Notes: generated by a model from the letters alone, not told the origin. Shown: positions 1 through 6,509, counted from the first letter of the stretch. The stretch: 7,508 nt of DNA from Desulfuromonadales bacterium (GCA_030614505.1 JAUWTX010000086.1:1-7508), one strand, 5' to 3'. A program made the numbers and translations.

Positions 1-209
1 TGGCTCTGGATAGTTACGATGACAATAAGAGTACCGGCAGTTTTATTTTGATCGACAGGGTGAATAATAATACCGTCGGTGCGGGAATGATTGTGCAAAA
101 AGCTCAGGATGCGGTTGTTGCCGAGCACAATTATTCTGATTTTGAAATCGAGTTGAATGCTCTGGTTCGTAAACATTTCCCGCATTGGCAGGCCAAGACG
201 ATTTTCTAG
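1..209 (+). CDS. cysN: Sulfate adenylyltransferase subunit 1 (CysN), C-terminal end only
   Basis: This is the last 68 codons of a gene that begins upstream of the window; codons are in register from base 3 and end in TAG at 207-209. The peptide contains FILIDRVNNNTVGAGMI and ends with ELNALVRKHFPHWQAKTIF, which matches the C-terminal end of CysN as I know it from enterobacteria (there ELNALVRRHFPHW). CysN is the GTPase subunit of ATP sulfurylase and works with CysD to make APS from sulfate and ATP in the cytoplasm. The GTPase domain is outside the window, so I cannot say whether a CysC (APS kinase) domain is fused. This tail ends without one, which argues against a C-terminal CysC fusion. The Shine-Dalgarno sequence of the next gene overlaps its stop codon, so the two are probably one operon with coupled translation. 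Confidence 0.88.
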   Translation, partial: ALDSYDDNKSTGSFILIDRVNNNTVGAGMIVQKAQDAVVAEHNYSDFEIELNALVRKHFPHWQAKTIF

Positions 210-217
210 GACTATTC

Positions 218-1777
218 ATGACAAATGAAACCAAAGCACAGCGGGTTGAGCGCCTCAAGCAGGAAAAATGCGGCCTCGATGTTCTGGATGATCTGGCTCG
301 CTATGCGGCTAGTGGTGAGGCGATAGATCCCGACACCATTGACCGGATGAAATACTATGGGTTGTATACGCAGAAGTTACATGATGGCAGCGATGCAAAG
401 CAGTATTTGATGCTGCGATTGAAACTCGTAGCCGGGGAGATGAACCGCGATCAACTGCAGACGGTGATTGATATCTCCACAGACTTCGGGCGTGGCTGTG
501 CCGATTTTACGACCCGCCAGAATATTCAGTTCCACTGGATCGAGTGTCGAAATTTAGCTGAGATATTTACCCGTCTGCAACAAGTCGGGCTGACAACGCG
601 TATGGGCTCCGGTGATTGCATGCGCAATATCGTCACCTGTCCGCTGTCTGGTGTCATCGCCGATGAAGTGAGCGATGTGACCTCTGTTGTTCGTGAGGTG
701 AATCGATATTTCGACAGCAATCGCGAGTTTATTAATCTGCCGCGCAAGTTTAAAATTGCCATCTCCGGTTGTGCTTGCCATTGTGTGCGCCACGAAGTTC
801 AGGATTTGAGTTTTGTCGCCCTGCAAAAGGGCAATGAGGTTGTTTTTGATGTGGCGGTCGGCGGTGGTTTAAGCGGCGGTCGGCAGATAGCCAAACGCTT
901 GAATGTTCATTGCAGCGAAGCACAGATTGTCGATATAGCCAAGGCCGTTGCAGGCCTTTTCAGAGACCATGGTAATCGAGAGAATCGTACTCGAGCCCGG
1001 ACCCGTCATCTGCTTGCGGATTGGGGCGTCGATAAATTCCGTCTGGCGTTGACAGAGCGGTTGGGCTATGAGTTGCCGAGTGGTGTGGAGCCCGACTTGA
1101 CTCCCTCTGAAAAGCGCCACCATGTCGGGATTTTCCCTGCCCGTAAGCCTGCTTGCTCCTGTATCGGTGGTAAAACCCCCGGTGGGCGGGTTGGGGCTGA
1201 AACGTTGCGTGCGATTCTGCAGTTGATGGTCAAGCATGAGGTGCAGACTCTGCGGATTACGCCAACCCAGGATTTTGTCCTGCTCGACGTACCGAATGCT
1301 GAATCAGAAGCTTTGGTCGCGGCTCTCGAAGCGCTGGATCTGCCGGTTGATCCTTCTCCTTTCCGTTTGCGTAGCCTGGCCTGTGTCGGTAATGAATACT
1401 GTAAGTTCGGCGTCAGTGAAACCAAGCAGTTCGCCCGCAAGCTGCTGGCGTATCTGGAGCAGAGCTGTGCGGATTTCAACGAGCCTCTGAGTCTTGGAAT
1501 CTCCGGCTGTCCCCATGGGTGCGCTCATCCCAATCTTGCCGATATCGGCTTGGTCGGTTGTATGGTAAAGGATGCAGCTGACAGGCGTGTCGCCGGCTAT
1601 GAACTTCATCTCGGTGGTAGAATTCACGGCACCAGGAGTCATTTCGCGGCACAAACCGGCATCAAACTGGCTCCAGATCAAGTGGCCGCCTATCTTGAGA
1701 GCTTGATCAAAGACTACTTGGGCAGCGAACATCACCAAGGTGTTGGTGACTACTTGCACCAGCTGGCTCATGGATGA
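218..1777 (+). CDS. Ferredoxin-type sulfite/nitrite reductase (siroheme, [4Fe-4S])
   Basis: A 519-residue protein of the siroheme and 4Fe-4S nitrite/sulfite reductase family, normal in length. It carries out the six-electron reduction of sulfite to sulfide, or nitrite to ammonium. Two half-repeats are visible. The first has YGLYTQK near residue 50, TTRQNIQFHWIE near 100 and NLPRKFKIAISGC near 180. The second holds the cluster/siroheme ligands C389-x5-C395 (ACVGNEYCKFG) and C431-x3-C435 (GISGCPHGC), where the last Cys normally bridges cluster and siroheme iron. All four are present. I chose ATG 218 because AGGA at 208-211 lies six bases upstream; an in-frame TTG at 185 would lie inside cysN. 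Between cysN and a siroheme synthase, assimilatory sulfite reductase is the better guess, but sequence alone does not separate it from NirA. The C-terminal 15 residues overlap the RNA-like element before cysG and may be poorly conserved. Confidence 0.9.
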   Translation: MTNETKAQRVERLKQEKCGLDVLDDLARYAASGEAIDPDTIDRMKYYGLYTQKLHDGSDAKQYLMLRLKLVAGEMNRDQLQTVIDISTDFGRGCADFTTRQNIQFHWIECRNLAEIFTRLQQVGLTTRMGSGDCMRNIVTCPLSGVIADEVSDVTSVVREVNRYFDSNREFINLPRKFKIAISGCACHCVRHEVQDLSFVALQKGNEVVFDVAVGGGLSGGRQIAKRLNVHCSEAQIVDIAKAVAGLFRDHGNRENRTRARTRHLLADWGVDKFRLALTERLGYELPSGVEPDLTPSEKRHHVGIFPARKPACSCIGGKTPGGRVGAETLRAILQLMVKHEVQTLRITPTQDFVLLDVPNAESEALVAALEALDLPVDPSPFRLRSLACVGNEYCKFGVSETKQFARKLLAYLEQSCADFNEPLSLGISGCPHGCAHPNLADIGLVGCMVKDAADRRVAGYELHLGGRIHGTRSHFAAQTGIKLAPDQVAAYLESLIKDYLGSEHHQGVGDYLHQLAHG

Positions 1778-1805
1778 TTAGACAGGCTGCTAGCTTATAA
1801 AGGCG
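1721..1805 (+). promoter_or_regulatory. Candidate cis-RNA element, copy 1 (end of reductase gene to cysG ribosome site)
   Basis: Related to a second element at 5000-5085. Shared blocks in order are TGACTNNYTGCA (1747-1758), TGGCTCA (1764-1770) and GACAGGCTGCTAGCT (1781-1795, 14 of 15 identical to copy 2), then a purine-rich ribosome site AAAGG (1799-1803) and the GTG start at 1810. GGCAGC (1721-1726) can pair with GCTGCT (1786-1791), the same 65-base offset as in copy 2. A perfect 7-bp hairpin, TCACCAA/TTGGTGA (1732-1738 with 1743-1749, loop GGTG), lies inside but is not seen in copy 2. The first 57 bases also code for the C terminus of the reductase. Function is inferred: its position over the ribosome site suggests control of cysG translation. 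I could not match it to a riboswitch class with certainty. Confidence 0.5.
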
Positions 1806-1809
1806 CGAC

Positions 1810-3063
1810 GTGTCAACTTTACCAGTTCTGCTCAAAGACCCACGAATTCTGCTCATTGGCGGTGGCGCCGTGGCCTATCGGAAAGCCTCGGTTCTCAACG
1901 ATAACCAGGTTCGCTTCAAGCTCCTGGCGGAAACCCTGATCCCCGAATTTGATCTGCTGGACCCGGCCGTCGATACCATCAACAAAACGCTCACCAAATC
2001 CGACCTCAAACCGTTCAATATCATTGTCGATGCAACCGGGAATCCTGCTGTTGCCGAGCTGCTCCATGCGGAAAAACGGCAACGCTTTTTGCTGATCAAT
2101 ATTGTTGATCATGCCGATCAGTGCGATTTCTATTTTTCTTCCCTGCTTAACTATGGTTTGTTGAAAATTGCTGTTTCCACGGATGGCGCCAGCCCCACTG
2201 TTGGTCAAGTGGTGCGCGATAAGATCAAGGCGATGATTCCGGACAATTTTGCCGAACTTGTGGAAGAAAAGGCGGCTGAGCGTAGCCGTGGAGCAATTGA
2301 TGCCTTTGCGACCCGTGAGCAAGCGTTGACCAGGCTGGCGCAAGTGTACCTGATCGGCTGCGGCCCCGGTGATGTTAATCTGTTAACCCTGCAAGCATAT
2401 GCTTGTATCCGGCAAATGGATGTCGTGCTCTACGATCATCTCATCCCGCAACAGATTCTGGATATTGTTCCCGCTTCGGCGCAGCAAGTGTATGTGGGCA
2501 AGCAGAAAGAAGTCCATGGTCGGAAACAAGAGGAAATTAACCAGACAATCCTTGACTATGCCAGGCAGGATTTGCAGGTGGCGCGACTGAAAAGCGGTGA
2601 CCCCTACATTTTCGGTCGGGGTGCCGAGGAAGCAGAGTTCCTGGCCCAACACGGGGTACGGGTTCAGGTGCTTTCAGGAATCAGCTCTGCGCTGTCGGCA
2701 CCGGCGTCCGCAGGCATTCCTTTAACTGCACGGGGATATGCTACCAACGTCTCAATCGTTTCAGCCCATCTCTCCGGCAGTCGGGTCAATACTGACTGGT
2801 TACCCCTGCTGCTGATTCCCAATCATACGACTGTAGTGCTTATGGGGCTGAGTTTTGCACGGCAGATTGCATCACTGGCCCTGGCTTCCGGAGTTTCCTC
2901 CGAAATGCCGGTAGCAATTGTTTCAAATGCCTCACGTGAAACACAACGCACCATTATTACCACCCTGGCCGAACTACCAGCGGAGAGTTTGCGTGCCGAG
3001 CGACCTGCGGTGCTGGTGTTTGGCGACGTCGTGAAACTTCATCAAATCCTGCCTCATGGATAG
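1810..3063 (+). CDS. cysG: Siroheme synthase CysG-like: precorrin-2 dehydrogenase/ferrochelatase fused to uroporphyrinogen-III methyltransferase
   Basis: A 417-residue bifunctional enzyme that makes siroheme from uroporphyrinogen III. The N-terminal part has the NAD-binding loop LIGGGAVAYRKA (G17-G19), the NIVDHAD segment whose D100 aligns with the catalytic Asp104 of enteric CysG, and VSTDGASP with S128 at the regulatory serine position known from Salmonella. The C-terminal SAM-dependent methyltransferase starts near residue 179 with LIGCGPGD, followed by YDHLI, the QEEIN segment, RLKSGDPYIFGRG and AGIPLTARGYA. Both halves look intact. The helical dimerisation segment between them is about 37 residues shorter than in E. 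coli CysG (417 against 457 residues overall). The start is GTG with AAAGG six bases upstream; no better ATG exists, and the PVLLKDPRILLIGGG start fits the family. Downstream of the reductase by 32 bases, it supplies that enzyme's cofactor. It ends in TAG. Confidence 0.9.
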   Translation: MSTLPVLLKDPRILLIGGGAVAYRKASVLNDNQVRFKLLAETLIPEFDLLDPAVDTINKTLTKSDLKPFNIIVDATGNPAVAELLHAEKRQRFLLINIVDHADQCDFYFSSLLNYGLLKIAVSTDGASPTVGQVVRDKIKAMIPDNFAELVEEKAAERSRGAIDAFATREQALTRLAQVYLIGCGPGDVNLLTLQAYACIRQMDVVLYDHLIPQQILDIVPASAQQVYVGKQKEVHGRKQEEINQTILDYARQDLQVARLKSGDPYIFGRGAEEAEFLAQHGVRVQVLSGISSALSAPASAGIPLTARGYATNVSIVSAHLSGSRVNTDWLPLLLIPNHTTVVLMGLSFARQIASLALASGVSSEMPVAIVSNASRETQRTIITTLAELPAESLRAERPAVLVFGDVVKLHQILPHG

Positions 3064-3108
3064 TCTGATAGCATCTTAATCTTCCAGCAAAATAGTCTCT
3101 TCAGGTCA

Positions 3109-3133
3109 GGTTGCCAGCGTTGTTGGCCCTTTT
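3109..3133 (+). terminator. Weak Rho-independent terminator candidate after cysG
   Basis: GCCAGC (3113-3118) pairs with GTTGGC (3122-3127) around the loop GTT with one G-T wobble. GG (3109-3110) can add two pairs with CC (3128-3129) past a two-base bulge, and TTTT follows at 3130-3133. It lies 46 bases after the cysG stop and directly before the -35 box of the kinase promoter, a sensible place to end the sulfur operon. The T-run is short, so efficiency is doubtful. Confidence 0.4.
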
Positions 3134-3138
3134 CAAGC

Positions 3139-3166
3139 TTGACATAAAATCCCTTTTGTTTATATT
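3139..3166 (+). promoter_or_regulatory. Sigma-70 type promoter for the sensor kinase
   Basis: TTGACA (3139-3144) is a perfect -35 box and TATATT (3161-3166) matches the -10 consensus at five of six positions, with a 16-base spacer. The predicted start is near 3172-3174, which gives a leader of about 127 bases before the ATG at 3300. Sequence evidence only. Confidence 0.7.
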
Positions 3167-3167
3167 G

Positions 3168-3196
3168 GAGCTTAATAATTAATTTTTATTAAGCTC
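3168..3196. repeat. Perfect 11-bp inverted repeat over the predicted start site (operator candidate)
   Basis: GAGCTTAATAA (3168-3178) and TTATTAAGCTC (3186-3196) are exact reverse complements separated by seven bases. The left arm begins two bases after the -10 box and covers the predicted transcription start, the classic position for a repressor operator. If transcription began upstream it could also form a hairpin in the RNA. No T-run follows the right arm, so it is not a terminator. The regulator is unknown; the arms do not resemble the dyads at 6571 and 6674. Confidence 0.55.
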
Positions 3197-3278
3197 TTGG
3201 CAGGTTCTGTCCTTCCGTGTGGAAGGCAGTGGAAAGCCTCAGGTTGCAATCAAGTAAACCGGGTTGCCAGGGTTTTTT
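3196..3278 (+). promoter_or_regulatory. Structured leader of the kinase gene, possible attenuator or riboswitch
   Basis: CTTGGCA (3196-3202) can pair with TGCCAGG (3265-3271), giving seven pairs with one wobble, and six T follow at 3273-3278. Inside is a strong hairpin: CTG-T-CCTTCC, loop GTGT, GGAAGG-CAG (3207-3229). A weaker pairing joins GGTT (3242-3245) and AACC (3257-3260). The outline is a three-way junction that closes just before a U-run, as in transcription attenuators. The strings AAAGCCTCAGG and CCGGGTTGCC recall parts of the c-di-GMP (GEMM-I) riboswitch, but the GNRA loop and the GGGCAAACC core are not found, so membership is not claimed. Confidence 0.35.
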
Positions 3279-3299
3279 GTGCCGTTTGTTGGATCGATT

Positions 3300-4208
3300 A
3301 TGACGATTTTCAGGGCGCTCAGCCAAAGTCTGATCAGCAAGTATATCTTCAGGACCGGTGTTGTGTTGCTGGTCACTATCTCTCTTTTTGCATTTTTCAA
3401 TATCAGTACACTTAAAGAAATTTTTCTGCTGGATGCCAAGGGTGACATTGAAACTGTAAGTGAAATCATCCTGCATACGACACACTTTCAGATGTTGGAA
3501 GATAATCGCACCCGGGTCTATCAGATGATGGAGGAGGTTTGTTTACATGAAAAAATAGACCGGATTCGACTCTTCAGTACGACCGGGCATGTTCACTTTT
3601 CCACCTGTGAAGAAGAAATTGGCAAAGGCATAGAAGAAGTCAACGTAGCCTGCGAGAAGTGCAATAGCGACACATTCCTGGTCGAGAATCATCCGCTGGA
3701 AAACGGCAGGAGAATTTTCTATAACGCCCAGGGAGAAGAGATCCTCAGTGTCACCACGGCAATCCACAATAAGCCGAGCTGCTCTGTCGCGGCTTGTCAT
3801 GTGCATCCATCGGATGTCAAGATTCTCGGTTATCTTGAGGTGCAAGGGTCGCTGGCCAAAATCGGTGTGCAAGCAAGTACCTACCGCAACAGCATTGCGA
3901 CCTTTGGCGTGACCATACTGGTGCTTGTCATTATCTGTCTGAGCTGGATGACGCAGAGTATGGTGGTTAATCCGGTTCATGATCTTCTGCTGCATGCTCG
4001 CAAGGTCTCGAATATGGAACTTGACAGTCAGTTGCAACTGCAGTCGGACGATGAGATCGGTGAGCTCTCCGAAGCCTTTAACGACATGACTGTAAAGCTG
4101 AATGAAGCGCGCAACGAATATCGCGAACTGAATGAAACCCTGGAGGCAAAAGTCCTTGAGCGAACCGAAGAAATTGCCCAGGTCAGTGATCAATTGGTGC
4201 GATCGTAG
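3300..4208 (+). CDS. Sensor half of a membrane histidine kinase: periplasmic c-heme domain, HAMP, coiled coil
   Basis: 302 residues up to an in-frame TAG (4206-4208). A membrane segment at about 19-35 is followed by a periplasmic domain to about 197, a second membrane segment at about 199-217, a HAMP domain at about 221-272 (DDEIGELSEAFNDM) and a coiled coil to the stop. The periplasmic domain holds C161-SVAA-C166-H167, a CX4CH c-type heme motif of the kind known from cytochrome c3, followed by HP. It also holds C118-EK-C121-N122, which looks like CXXCH with His replaced by Asn. A heme-based sensor of redox state or of a small ligand such as NO or sulfite is an inference. Start: ATG 3300 with GGA six bases upstream; the in-frame TTG at 3264 lies in the structured leader. 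The product would lack the kinase core unless the stop is read through. Confidence 0.75.
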   Translation: MTIFRALSQSLISKYIFRTGVVLLVTISLFAFFNISTLKEIFLLDAKGDIETVSEIILHTTHFQMLEDNRTRVYQMMEEVCLHEKIDRIRLFSTTGHVHFSTCEEEIGKGIEEVNVACEKCNSDTFLVENHPLENGRRIFYNAQGEEILSVTTAIHNKPSCSVAACHVHPSDVKILGYLEVQGSLAKIGVQASTYRNSIATFGVTILVLVIICLSWMTQSMVVNPVHDLLLHARKVSNMELDSQLQLQSDDEIGELSEAFNDMTVKLNEARNEYRELNETLEAKVLERTEEIAQVSDQLVRS

Positions 4209-4211
4209 AAG

Positions 4212-4940
4212 TTGGCTTCACTCGGTGAACTGGTCGCCGGTATTGCGCATGAGATCAACAATCCTCTGACCGGGATCCTGATGTACGCCAATATGTTTGC
4301 TGACGACAAAAGGCTTGACGAGAACCAGCGTGAAGATGCCCAGACAATTGTCCATGAAACCAAGCGTTGTGCCGATATTGTCAAGCGGCTGCTTGATTTT
4401 TCGCGGACCTCGATCCCTGATAAACGACTCAAGTCGCTGTCGCAAATTATGGAGAGCACCCTGGCGCTGGTGACGCACCATGCAACTGTCAACGATGTTG
4501 AGATTGTATGTCATTATGGTGTCAATCTGCCGGATATTGACGTTGATCCAACCCAGATGGAGCAGGTATTCATCAATCTGCTGGTGAATGCCTGTCACGC
4601 CATGCCGACAGGTGGGCGATTGACCATTACCATACGCACAGACTCAAAACGTGATCGGTTGATCACGACGATTGAAGACACCGGCCAGGGAATTTCTGAA
4701 GAAAACCTGGGCCGGATTTTCGATCCATTTTTCACGACCAAGAATCAGGAACTGGATGGGGTGGCCGGTACAGGGCTTGGCCTGTCGGTGTCCTACGGTA
4801 TCATTGAGAATCATGGTGGGCAGATCTCGGTGCAAAGCGTCATTGGTCATGGAACCGTGTTTACTATCGAGCTACCTATTATGTCGTTGATGCGGACTTT
4901 TGAGGAGACGGATTTACCGGGAAATGTATCGACAGTGTAG
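4212..4940 (+). CDS. Kinase core: HisKA and HATPase_c domains (second half of the interrupted kinase)
   Basis: This carries the complete catalytic part. The numbering follows the uninterrupted frame from 3300: the phospho-accepting H317 is in AGIAHEINNPL, the N-box is FINLLVNACH (N426, N430), the G1 box is DTGQGI (D460), the F-box is IFDPFFTTK and the G2 box is GTGLGLS (G490). This pattern is of the NtrB-like class that pairs with NtrC-type regulators, in keeping with the next gene. There is no ATG before the His box. The first possible restart is TTG 4212, three bases after the TAG, and I see no Shine-Dalgarno sequence before it. A separate protein would therefore depend on re-initiation after termination. 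It ends in TAG, 147 bases before the response regulator. Confidence 0.7.
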   Translation: MASLGELVAGIAHEINNPLTGILMYANMFADDKRLDENQREDAQTIVHETKRCADIVKRLLDFSRTSIPDKRLKSLSQIMESTLALVTHHATVNDVEIVCHYGVNLPDIDVDPTQMEQVFINLLVNACHAMPTGGRLTITIRTDSKRDRLITTIEDTGQGISEENLGRIFDPFFTTKNQELDGVAGTGLGLSVSYGIIENHGGQISVQSVIGHGTVFTIELPIMSLMRTFEETDLPGNVSTV

Positions 4941-4999
4941 CTTTGTTTGCCTTAATGGAAACTTGTACCGTGTCCATCCGGAGCTTCCTGGTAAGCACA

Positions 5000-5085
5000 A
5001 GCAGCGTGTCGGATTATCAATGACTGGCTGCAAATTCACCTGTTTGGCTCAGATAGCCCGACAAGCTGCTAGCTACAAGAGGGCG
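5000..5085 (+). promoter_or_regulatory. Candidate cis-RNA element, copy 2 (leader of the response regulator)
   Basis: AGCAGCGTGTCGG (5000-5012) pairs with CCGACAAGCTGCT (5058-5070): 12 of 13 positions pair, the exception being G5006 opposite A5064. TATC/GATA (5015-5018 with 5052-5055) and TGA/TCA (5021-5023 with 5049-5051) extend the helix, with a 25-base terminal region. The 3' arm runs into AGCTACAAGAGGGCG, which holds the ribosome site (GAGGG, 5079-5083), with ATG at 5088. The blocks TGACTNNYTGCA, TGGCTCA and GACARGCTGCTAGCT recur at 1747-1795 before cysG. No convincing small gene occupies 4941-5087. An Rfam motif named atoC, described from deltaproteobacteria, is worth comparing; I cannot confirm identity from memory. 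Confidence 0.55.
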
Positions 5086-5087
5086 TT

Positions 5088-6509
5088 ATGAATAAAGAAA
5101 TCGAACGAATTCTGATTGCTGATGATGATGCGGTCATCAGAAAGGGTTTGCAGCGCATTCTCTCTGCTGAAGGTTACGACGTTGAAACAGTCAGTAACGG
5201 TCGGGCGGCTTTGGACCGTTTGGAGCAAGAGAGATTCAGGCTGCTTGTCACTGACTTGAAAATGCCGGGGATGAGTGGACTGGAAGTGCTTGCGTCGATA
5301 CGTACTCGCCAGCCGGAACTGCCGGTGGTGCTGATTACCGGTTATGCAGCCATAGATAATGCTGTCGAAGCGATGAAAAACGGTGCGACGGATTACCTGG
5401 CCAAACCATTTTCTAACGAGGAAATTATCAGCAAAGTCAAGAATGCTATTAAAACCAGAGCCGTGCTGATTGATGATATCTATTTGTGGCGGGAAATGAG
5501 TGAGACTCATGGTTTCGATAAGCTGATTGGCGACAGTCGAGAAATGAAACAACTTTACCAGCGCATCATGCAGGTGGCTCCGACGGACAGTACTGTTTTG
5601 ATCAGTGGTGAAAGTGGCACCGGGAAAGAGCTGGTGGCCCGTGCTATCCATGAGCACAGTCCACGACGCTTACAGCCTTTTGTTGCTATCGATTGTACCT
5701 CGCTTGCTGAAAGTCTGCTGGAAAGTGAACTGTTTGGTCATGTCAAGGGTTCCTTTACCGGTGCAGTACAAACAAAACGCGGGCTGTTCGAGGTTGCCGA
5801 TGGTGGCACCTTGTTGCTTGACGAGGTTGGTAATATCAGTCTGACGACACAGGCCAAATTGTTGCGTGTTCTTCAGGAACGTGTTGTCACACCAATCGGG
5901 GGGACCAAGCCGATCGCAATCAATATTCGTCTGGTTGCCGCCACCAATGTCAAGCTGCAGGAAATGATCAAACAAGGGACCTTCCGTGAAGACCTCTTCT
6001 TTAGATTAAATATTATCCCGATTGAACTTCCCCCCTTGAGAGAGCGCAAGGGGGATCTGATGCTGCTGGCGAGCAAGTTCCTCAAACGTTTTGCCGAGGA
6101 GAATGGCAAGGAAATTCGGGGCTTCAGTCCGGACGTGATTGAGCAACTGGAACATTACGATTTTCCAGGGAATGTGCGTGAACTGGAGAACCTTATTGAG
6201 CGGGCGGTGGTTCTCTCTCATTCAGATCTCCTGCAGAGACAGGATCTGGAAATGCCGGGTGATGATCGCGCCTCAAATTTATCTGCCGATAGCACTGTCC
6301 CTCTTGATGCAAATGAATTGAAAGAGCGCAAGCGTTTGCTGCGTGAGGAGGCTGTCGTACCACTGGAACGAGCTTTTCTGCTGAGCGCACTTGACCGCAA
6401 CGACTGGAATATTACCAGGGCCGCTGAAGAGGTCGGCATGCAGCGCCCCAATTTCCAGGCTATGCTCAAAAAACAGGGGATCAGCATTCGAGCCAGGACG
6501 GCAGAGTAG
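5088..6509 (+). CDS. NtrC-family sigma-54-dependent response regulator (REC-AAA+-HTH)
   Basis: 473 residues with the standard three-domain layout. The receiver (about 5-120) has the acidic cluster ADDD (12-14), phospho-acceptor D56 in TDLKMPG, T83 and K105 in AKPF. The AAA+ domain (about 145-375) has Walker A GESGTGK (173-179), the sigma-54 contact loop as GSFTGA (220-225, Ser instead of the usual Ala), Walker B TLLLDE (D244, E245) and FREDLFFRLN with the arginine-finger region. The C terminus (about 430-470) is a Fis-type helix-turn-helix, NITRAAEEVGMQRPNFQAML. All key residues are present, so it should be phosphorylated and should activate sigma-54 promoters. The likely partner is the kinase just upstream. 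The start ATG 5088 has GAGGG four bases upstream, within the conserved leader element. The nearest target is the sigma-54 promoter at 6790. Confidence 0.93.
   Translation: MNKEIERILIADDDAVIRKGLQRILSAEGYDVETVSNGRAALDRLEQERFRLLVTDLKMPGMSGLEVLASIRTRQPELPVVLITGYAAIDNAVEAMKNGATDYLAKPFSNEEIISKVKNAIKTRAVLIDDIYLWREMSETHGFDKLIGDSREMKQLYQRIMQVAPTDSTVLISGESGTGKELVARAIHEHSPRRLQPFVAIDCTSLAESLLESELFGHVKGSFTGAVQTKRGLFEVADGGTLLLDEVGNISLTTQAKLLRVLQERVVTPIGGTKPIAINIRLVAATNVKLQEMIKQGTFREDLFFRLNIIPIELPPLRERKGDLMLLASKFLKRFAEENGKEIRGFSPDVIEQLEHYDFPGNVRELENLIERAVVLSHSDLLQRQDLEMPGDDRASNLSADSTVPLDANELKERKRLLREEAVVPLERAFLLSALDRNDWNITRAAEEVGMQRPNFQAMLKKQGISIRARTAE

Larger units (their letters stand above)
3300..4940 (+). 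pseudogene. Full-length heme-sensor histidine kinase interrupted by one in-frame TAG (codon 303)
   Basis: Reading through TAG 4206-4208 gives a single 546-codon kinase with no frameshift. The context is QLVRS-stop-KLASLGELVAGIAHE. In related kinases the residue before KLASLGEL is usually Glu (SEKLASLGEL), so one GAG-to-TAG change explains it. Everything downstream is intact, which points to a recent mutation, a sequencing error, or tolerated readthrough or re-initiation, not an old pseudogene. TAG is the normal stop of five other genes here (207, 3061, 4938, 6507 and 7086), so wholesale recoding of TAG is unlikely. Confidence 0.7.

Noticed and set aside
3199..3272. Confident GEMM-I c-di-GMP riboswitch
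   Set aside because: Only short strings match; the GNRA tetraloop and the GGGCAAACC core are missing. Kept only as a low-confidence structured leader.
3543..4193. Long minus-strand open frame opposite the sensor gene (216 codons)
   Set aside because: It is a shadow of the plus-strand gene: no domain signature, and the plus-strand frame has clear membrane, heme and HAMP features.
4206..4208. TAG read as pyrrolysine
   Set aside because: The position is normally Glu in kinases, five other genes here stop at TAG, and no pyl genes are in view.
5045..5059. Sigma-54 promoter in the response-regulator leader (TTGGCTC...)
   Set aside because: There is no GC dinucleotide at the required ten-base spacing from GG, in either copy of the element.
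4900..5091. A 63-codon open frame between kinase and response regulator
   Set aside because: It overlaps the kinase 3' end, has no ribosome site and no recognisable composition, and its second half is the structured leader.
5073..5657. Minus-strand open frame opposite the response regulator (194 codons)
   Set aside because: It has no recognisable family and lies fully antisense to well-conserved receiver and AAA+ motifs.
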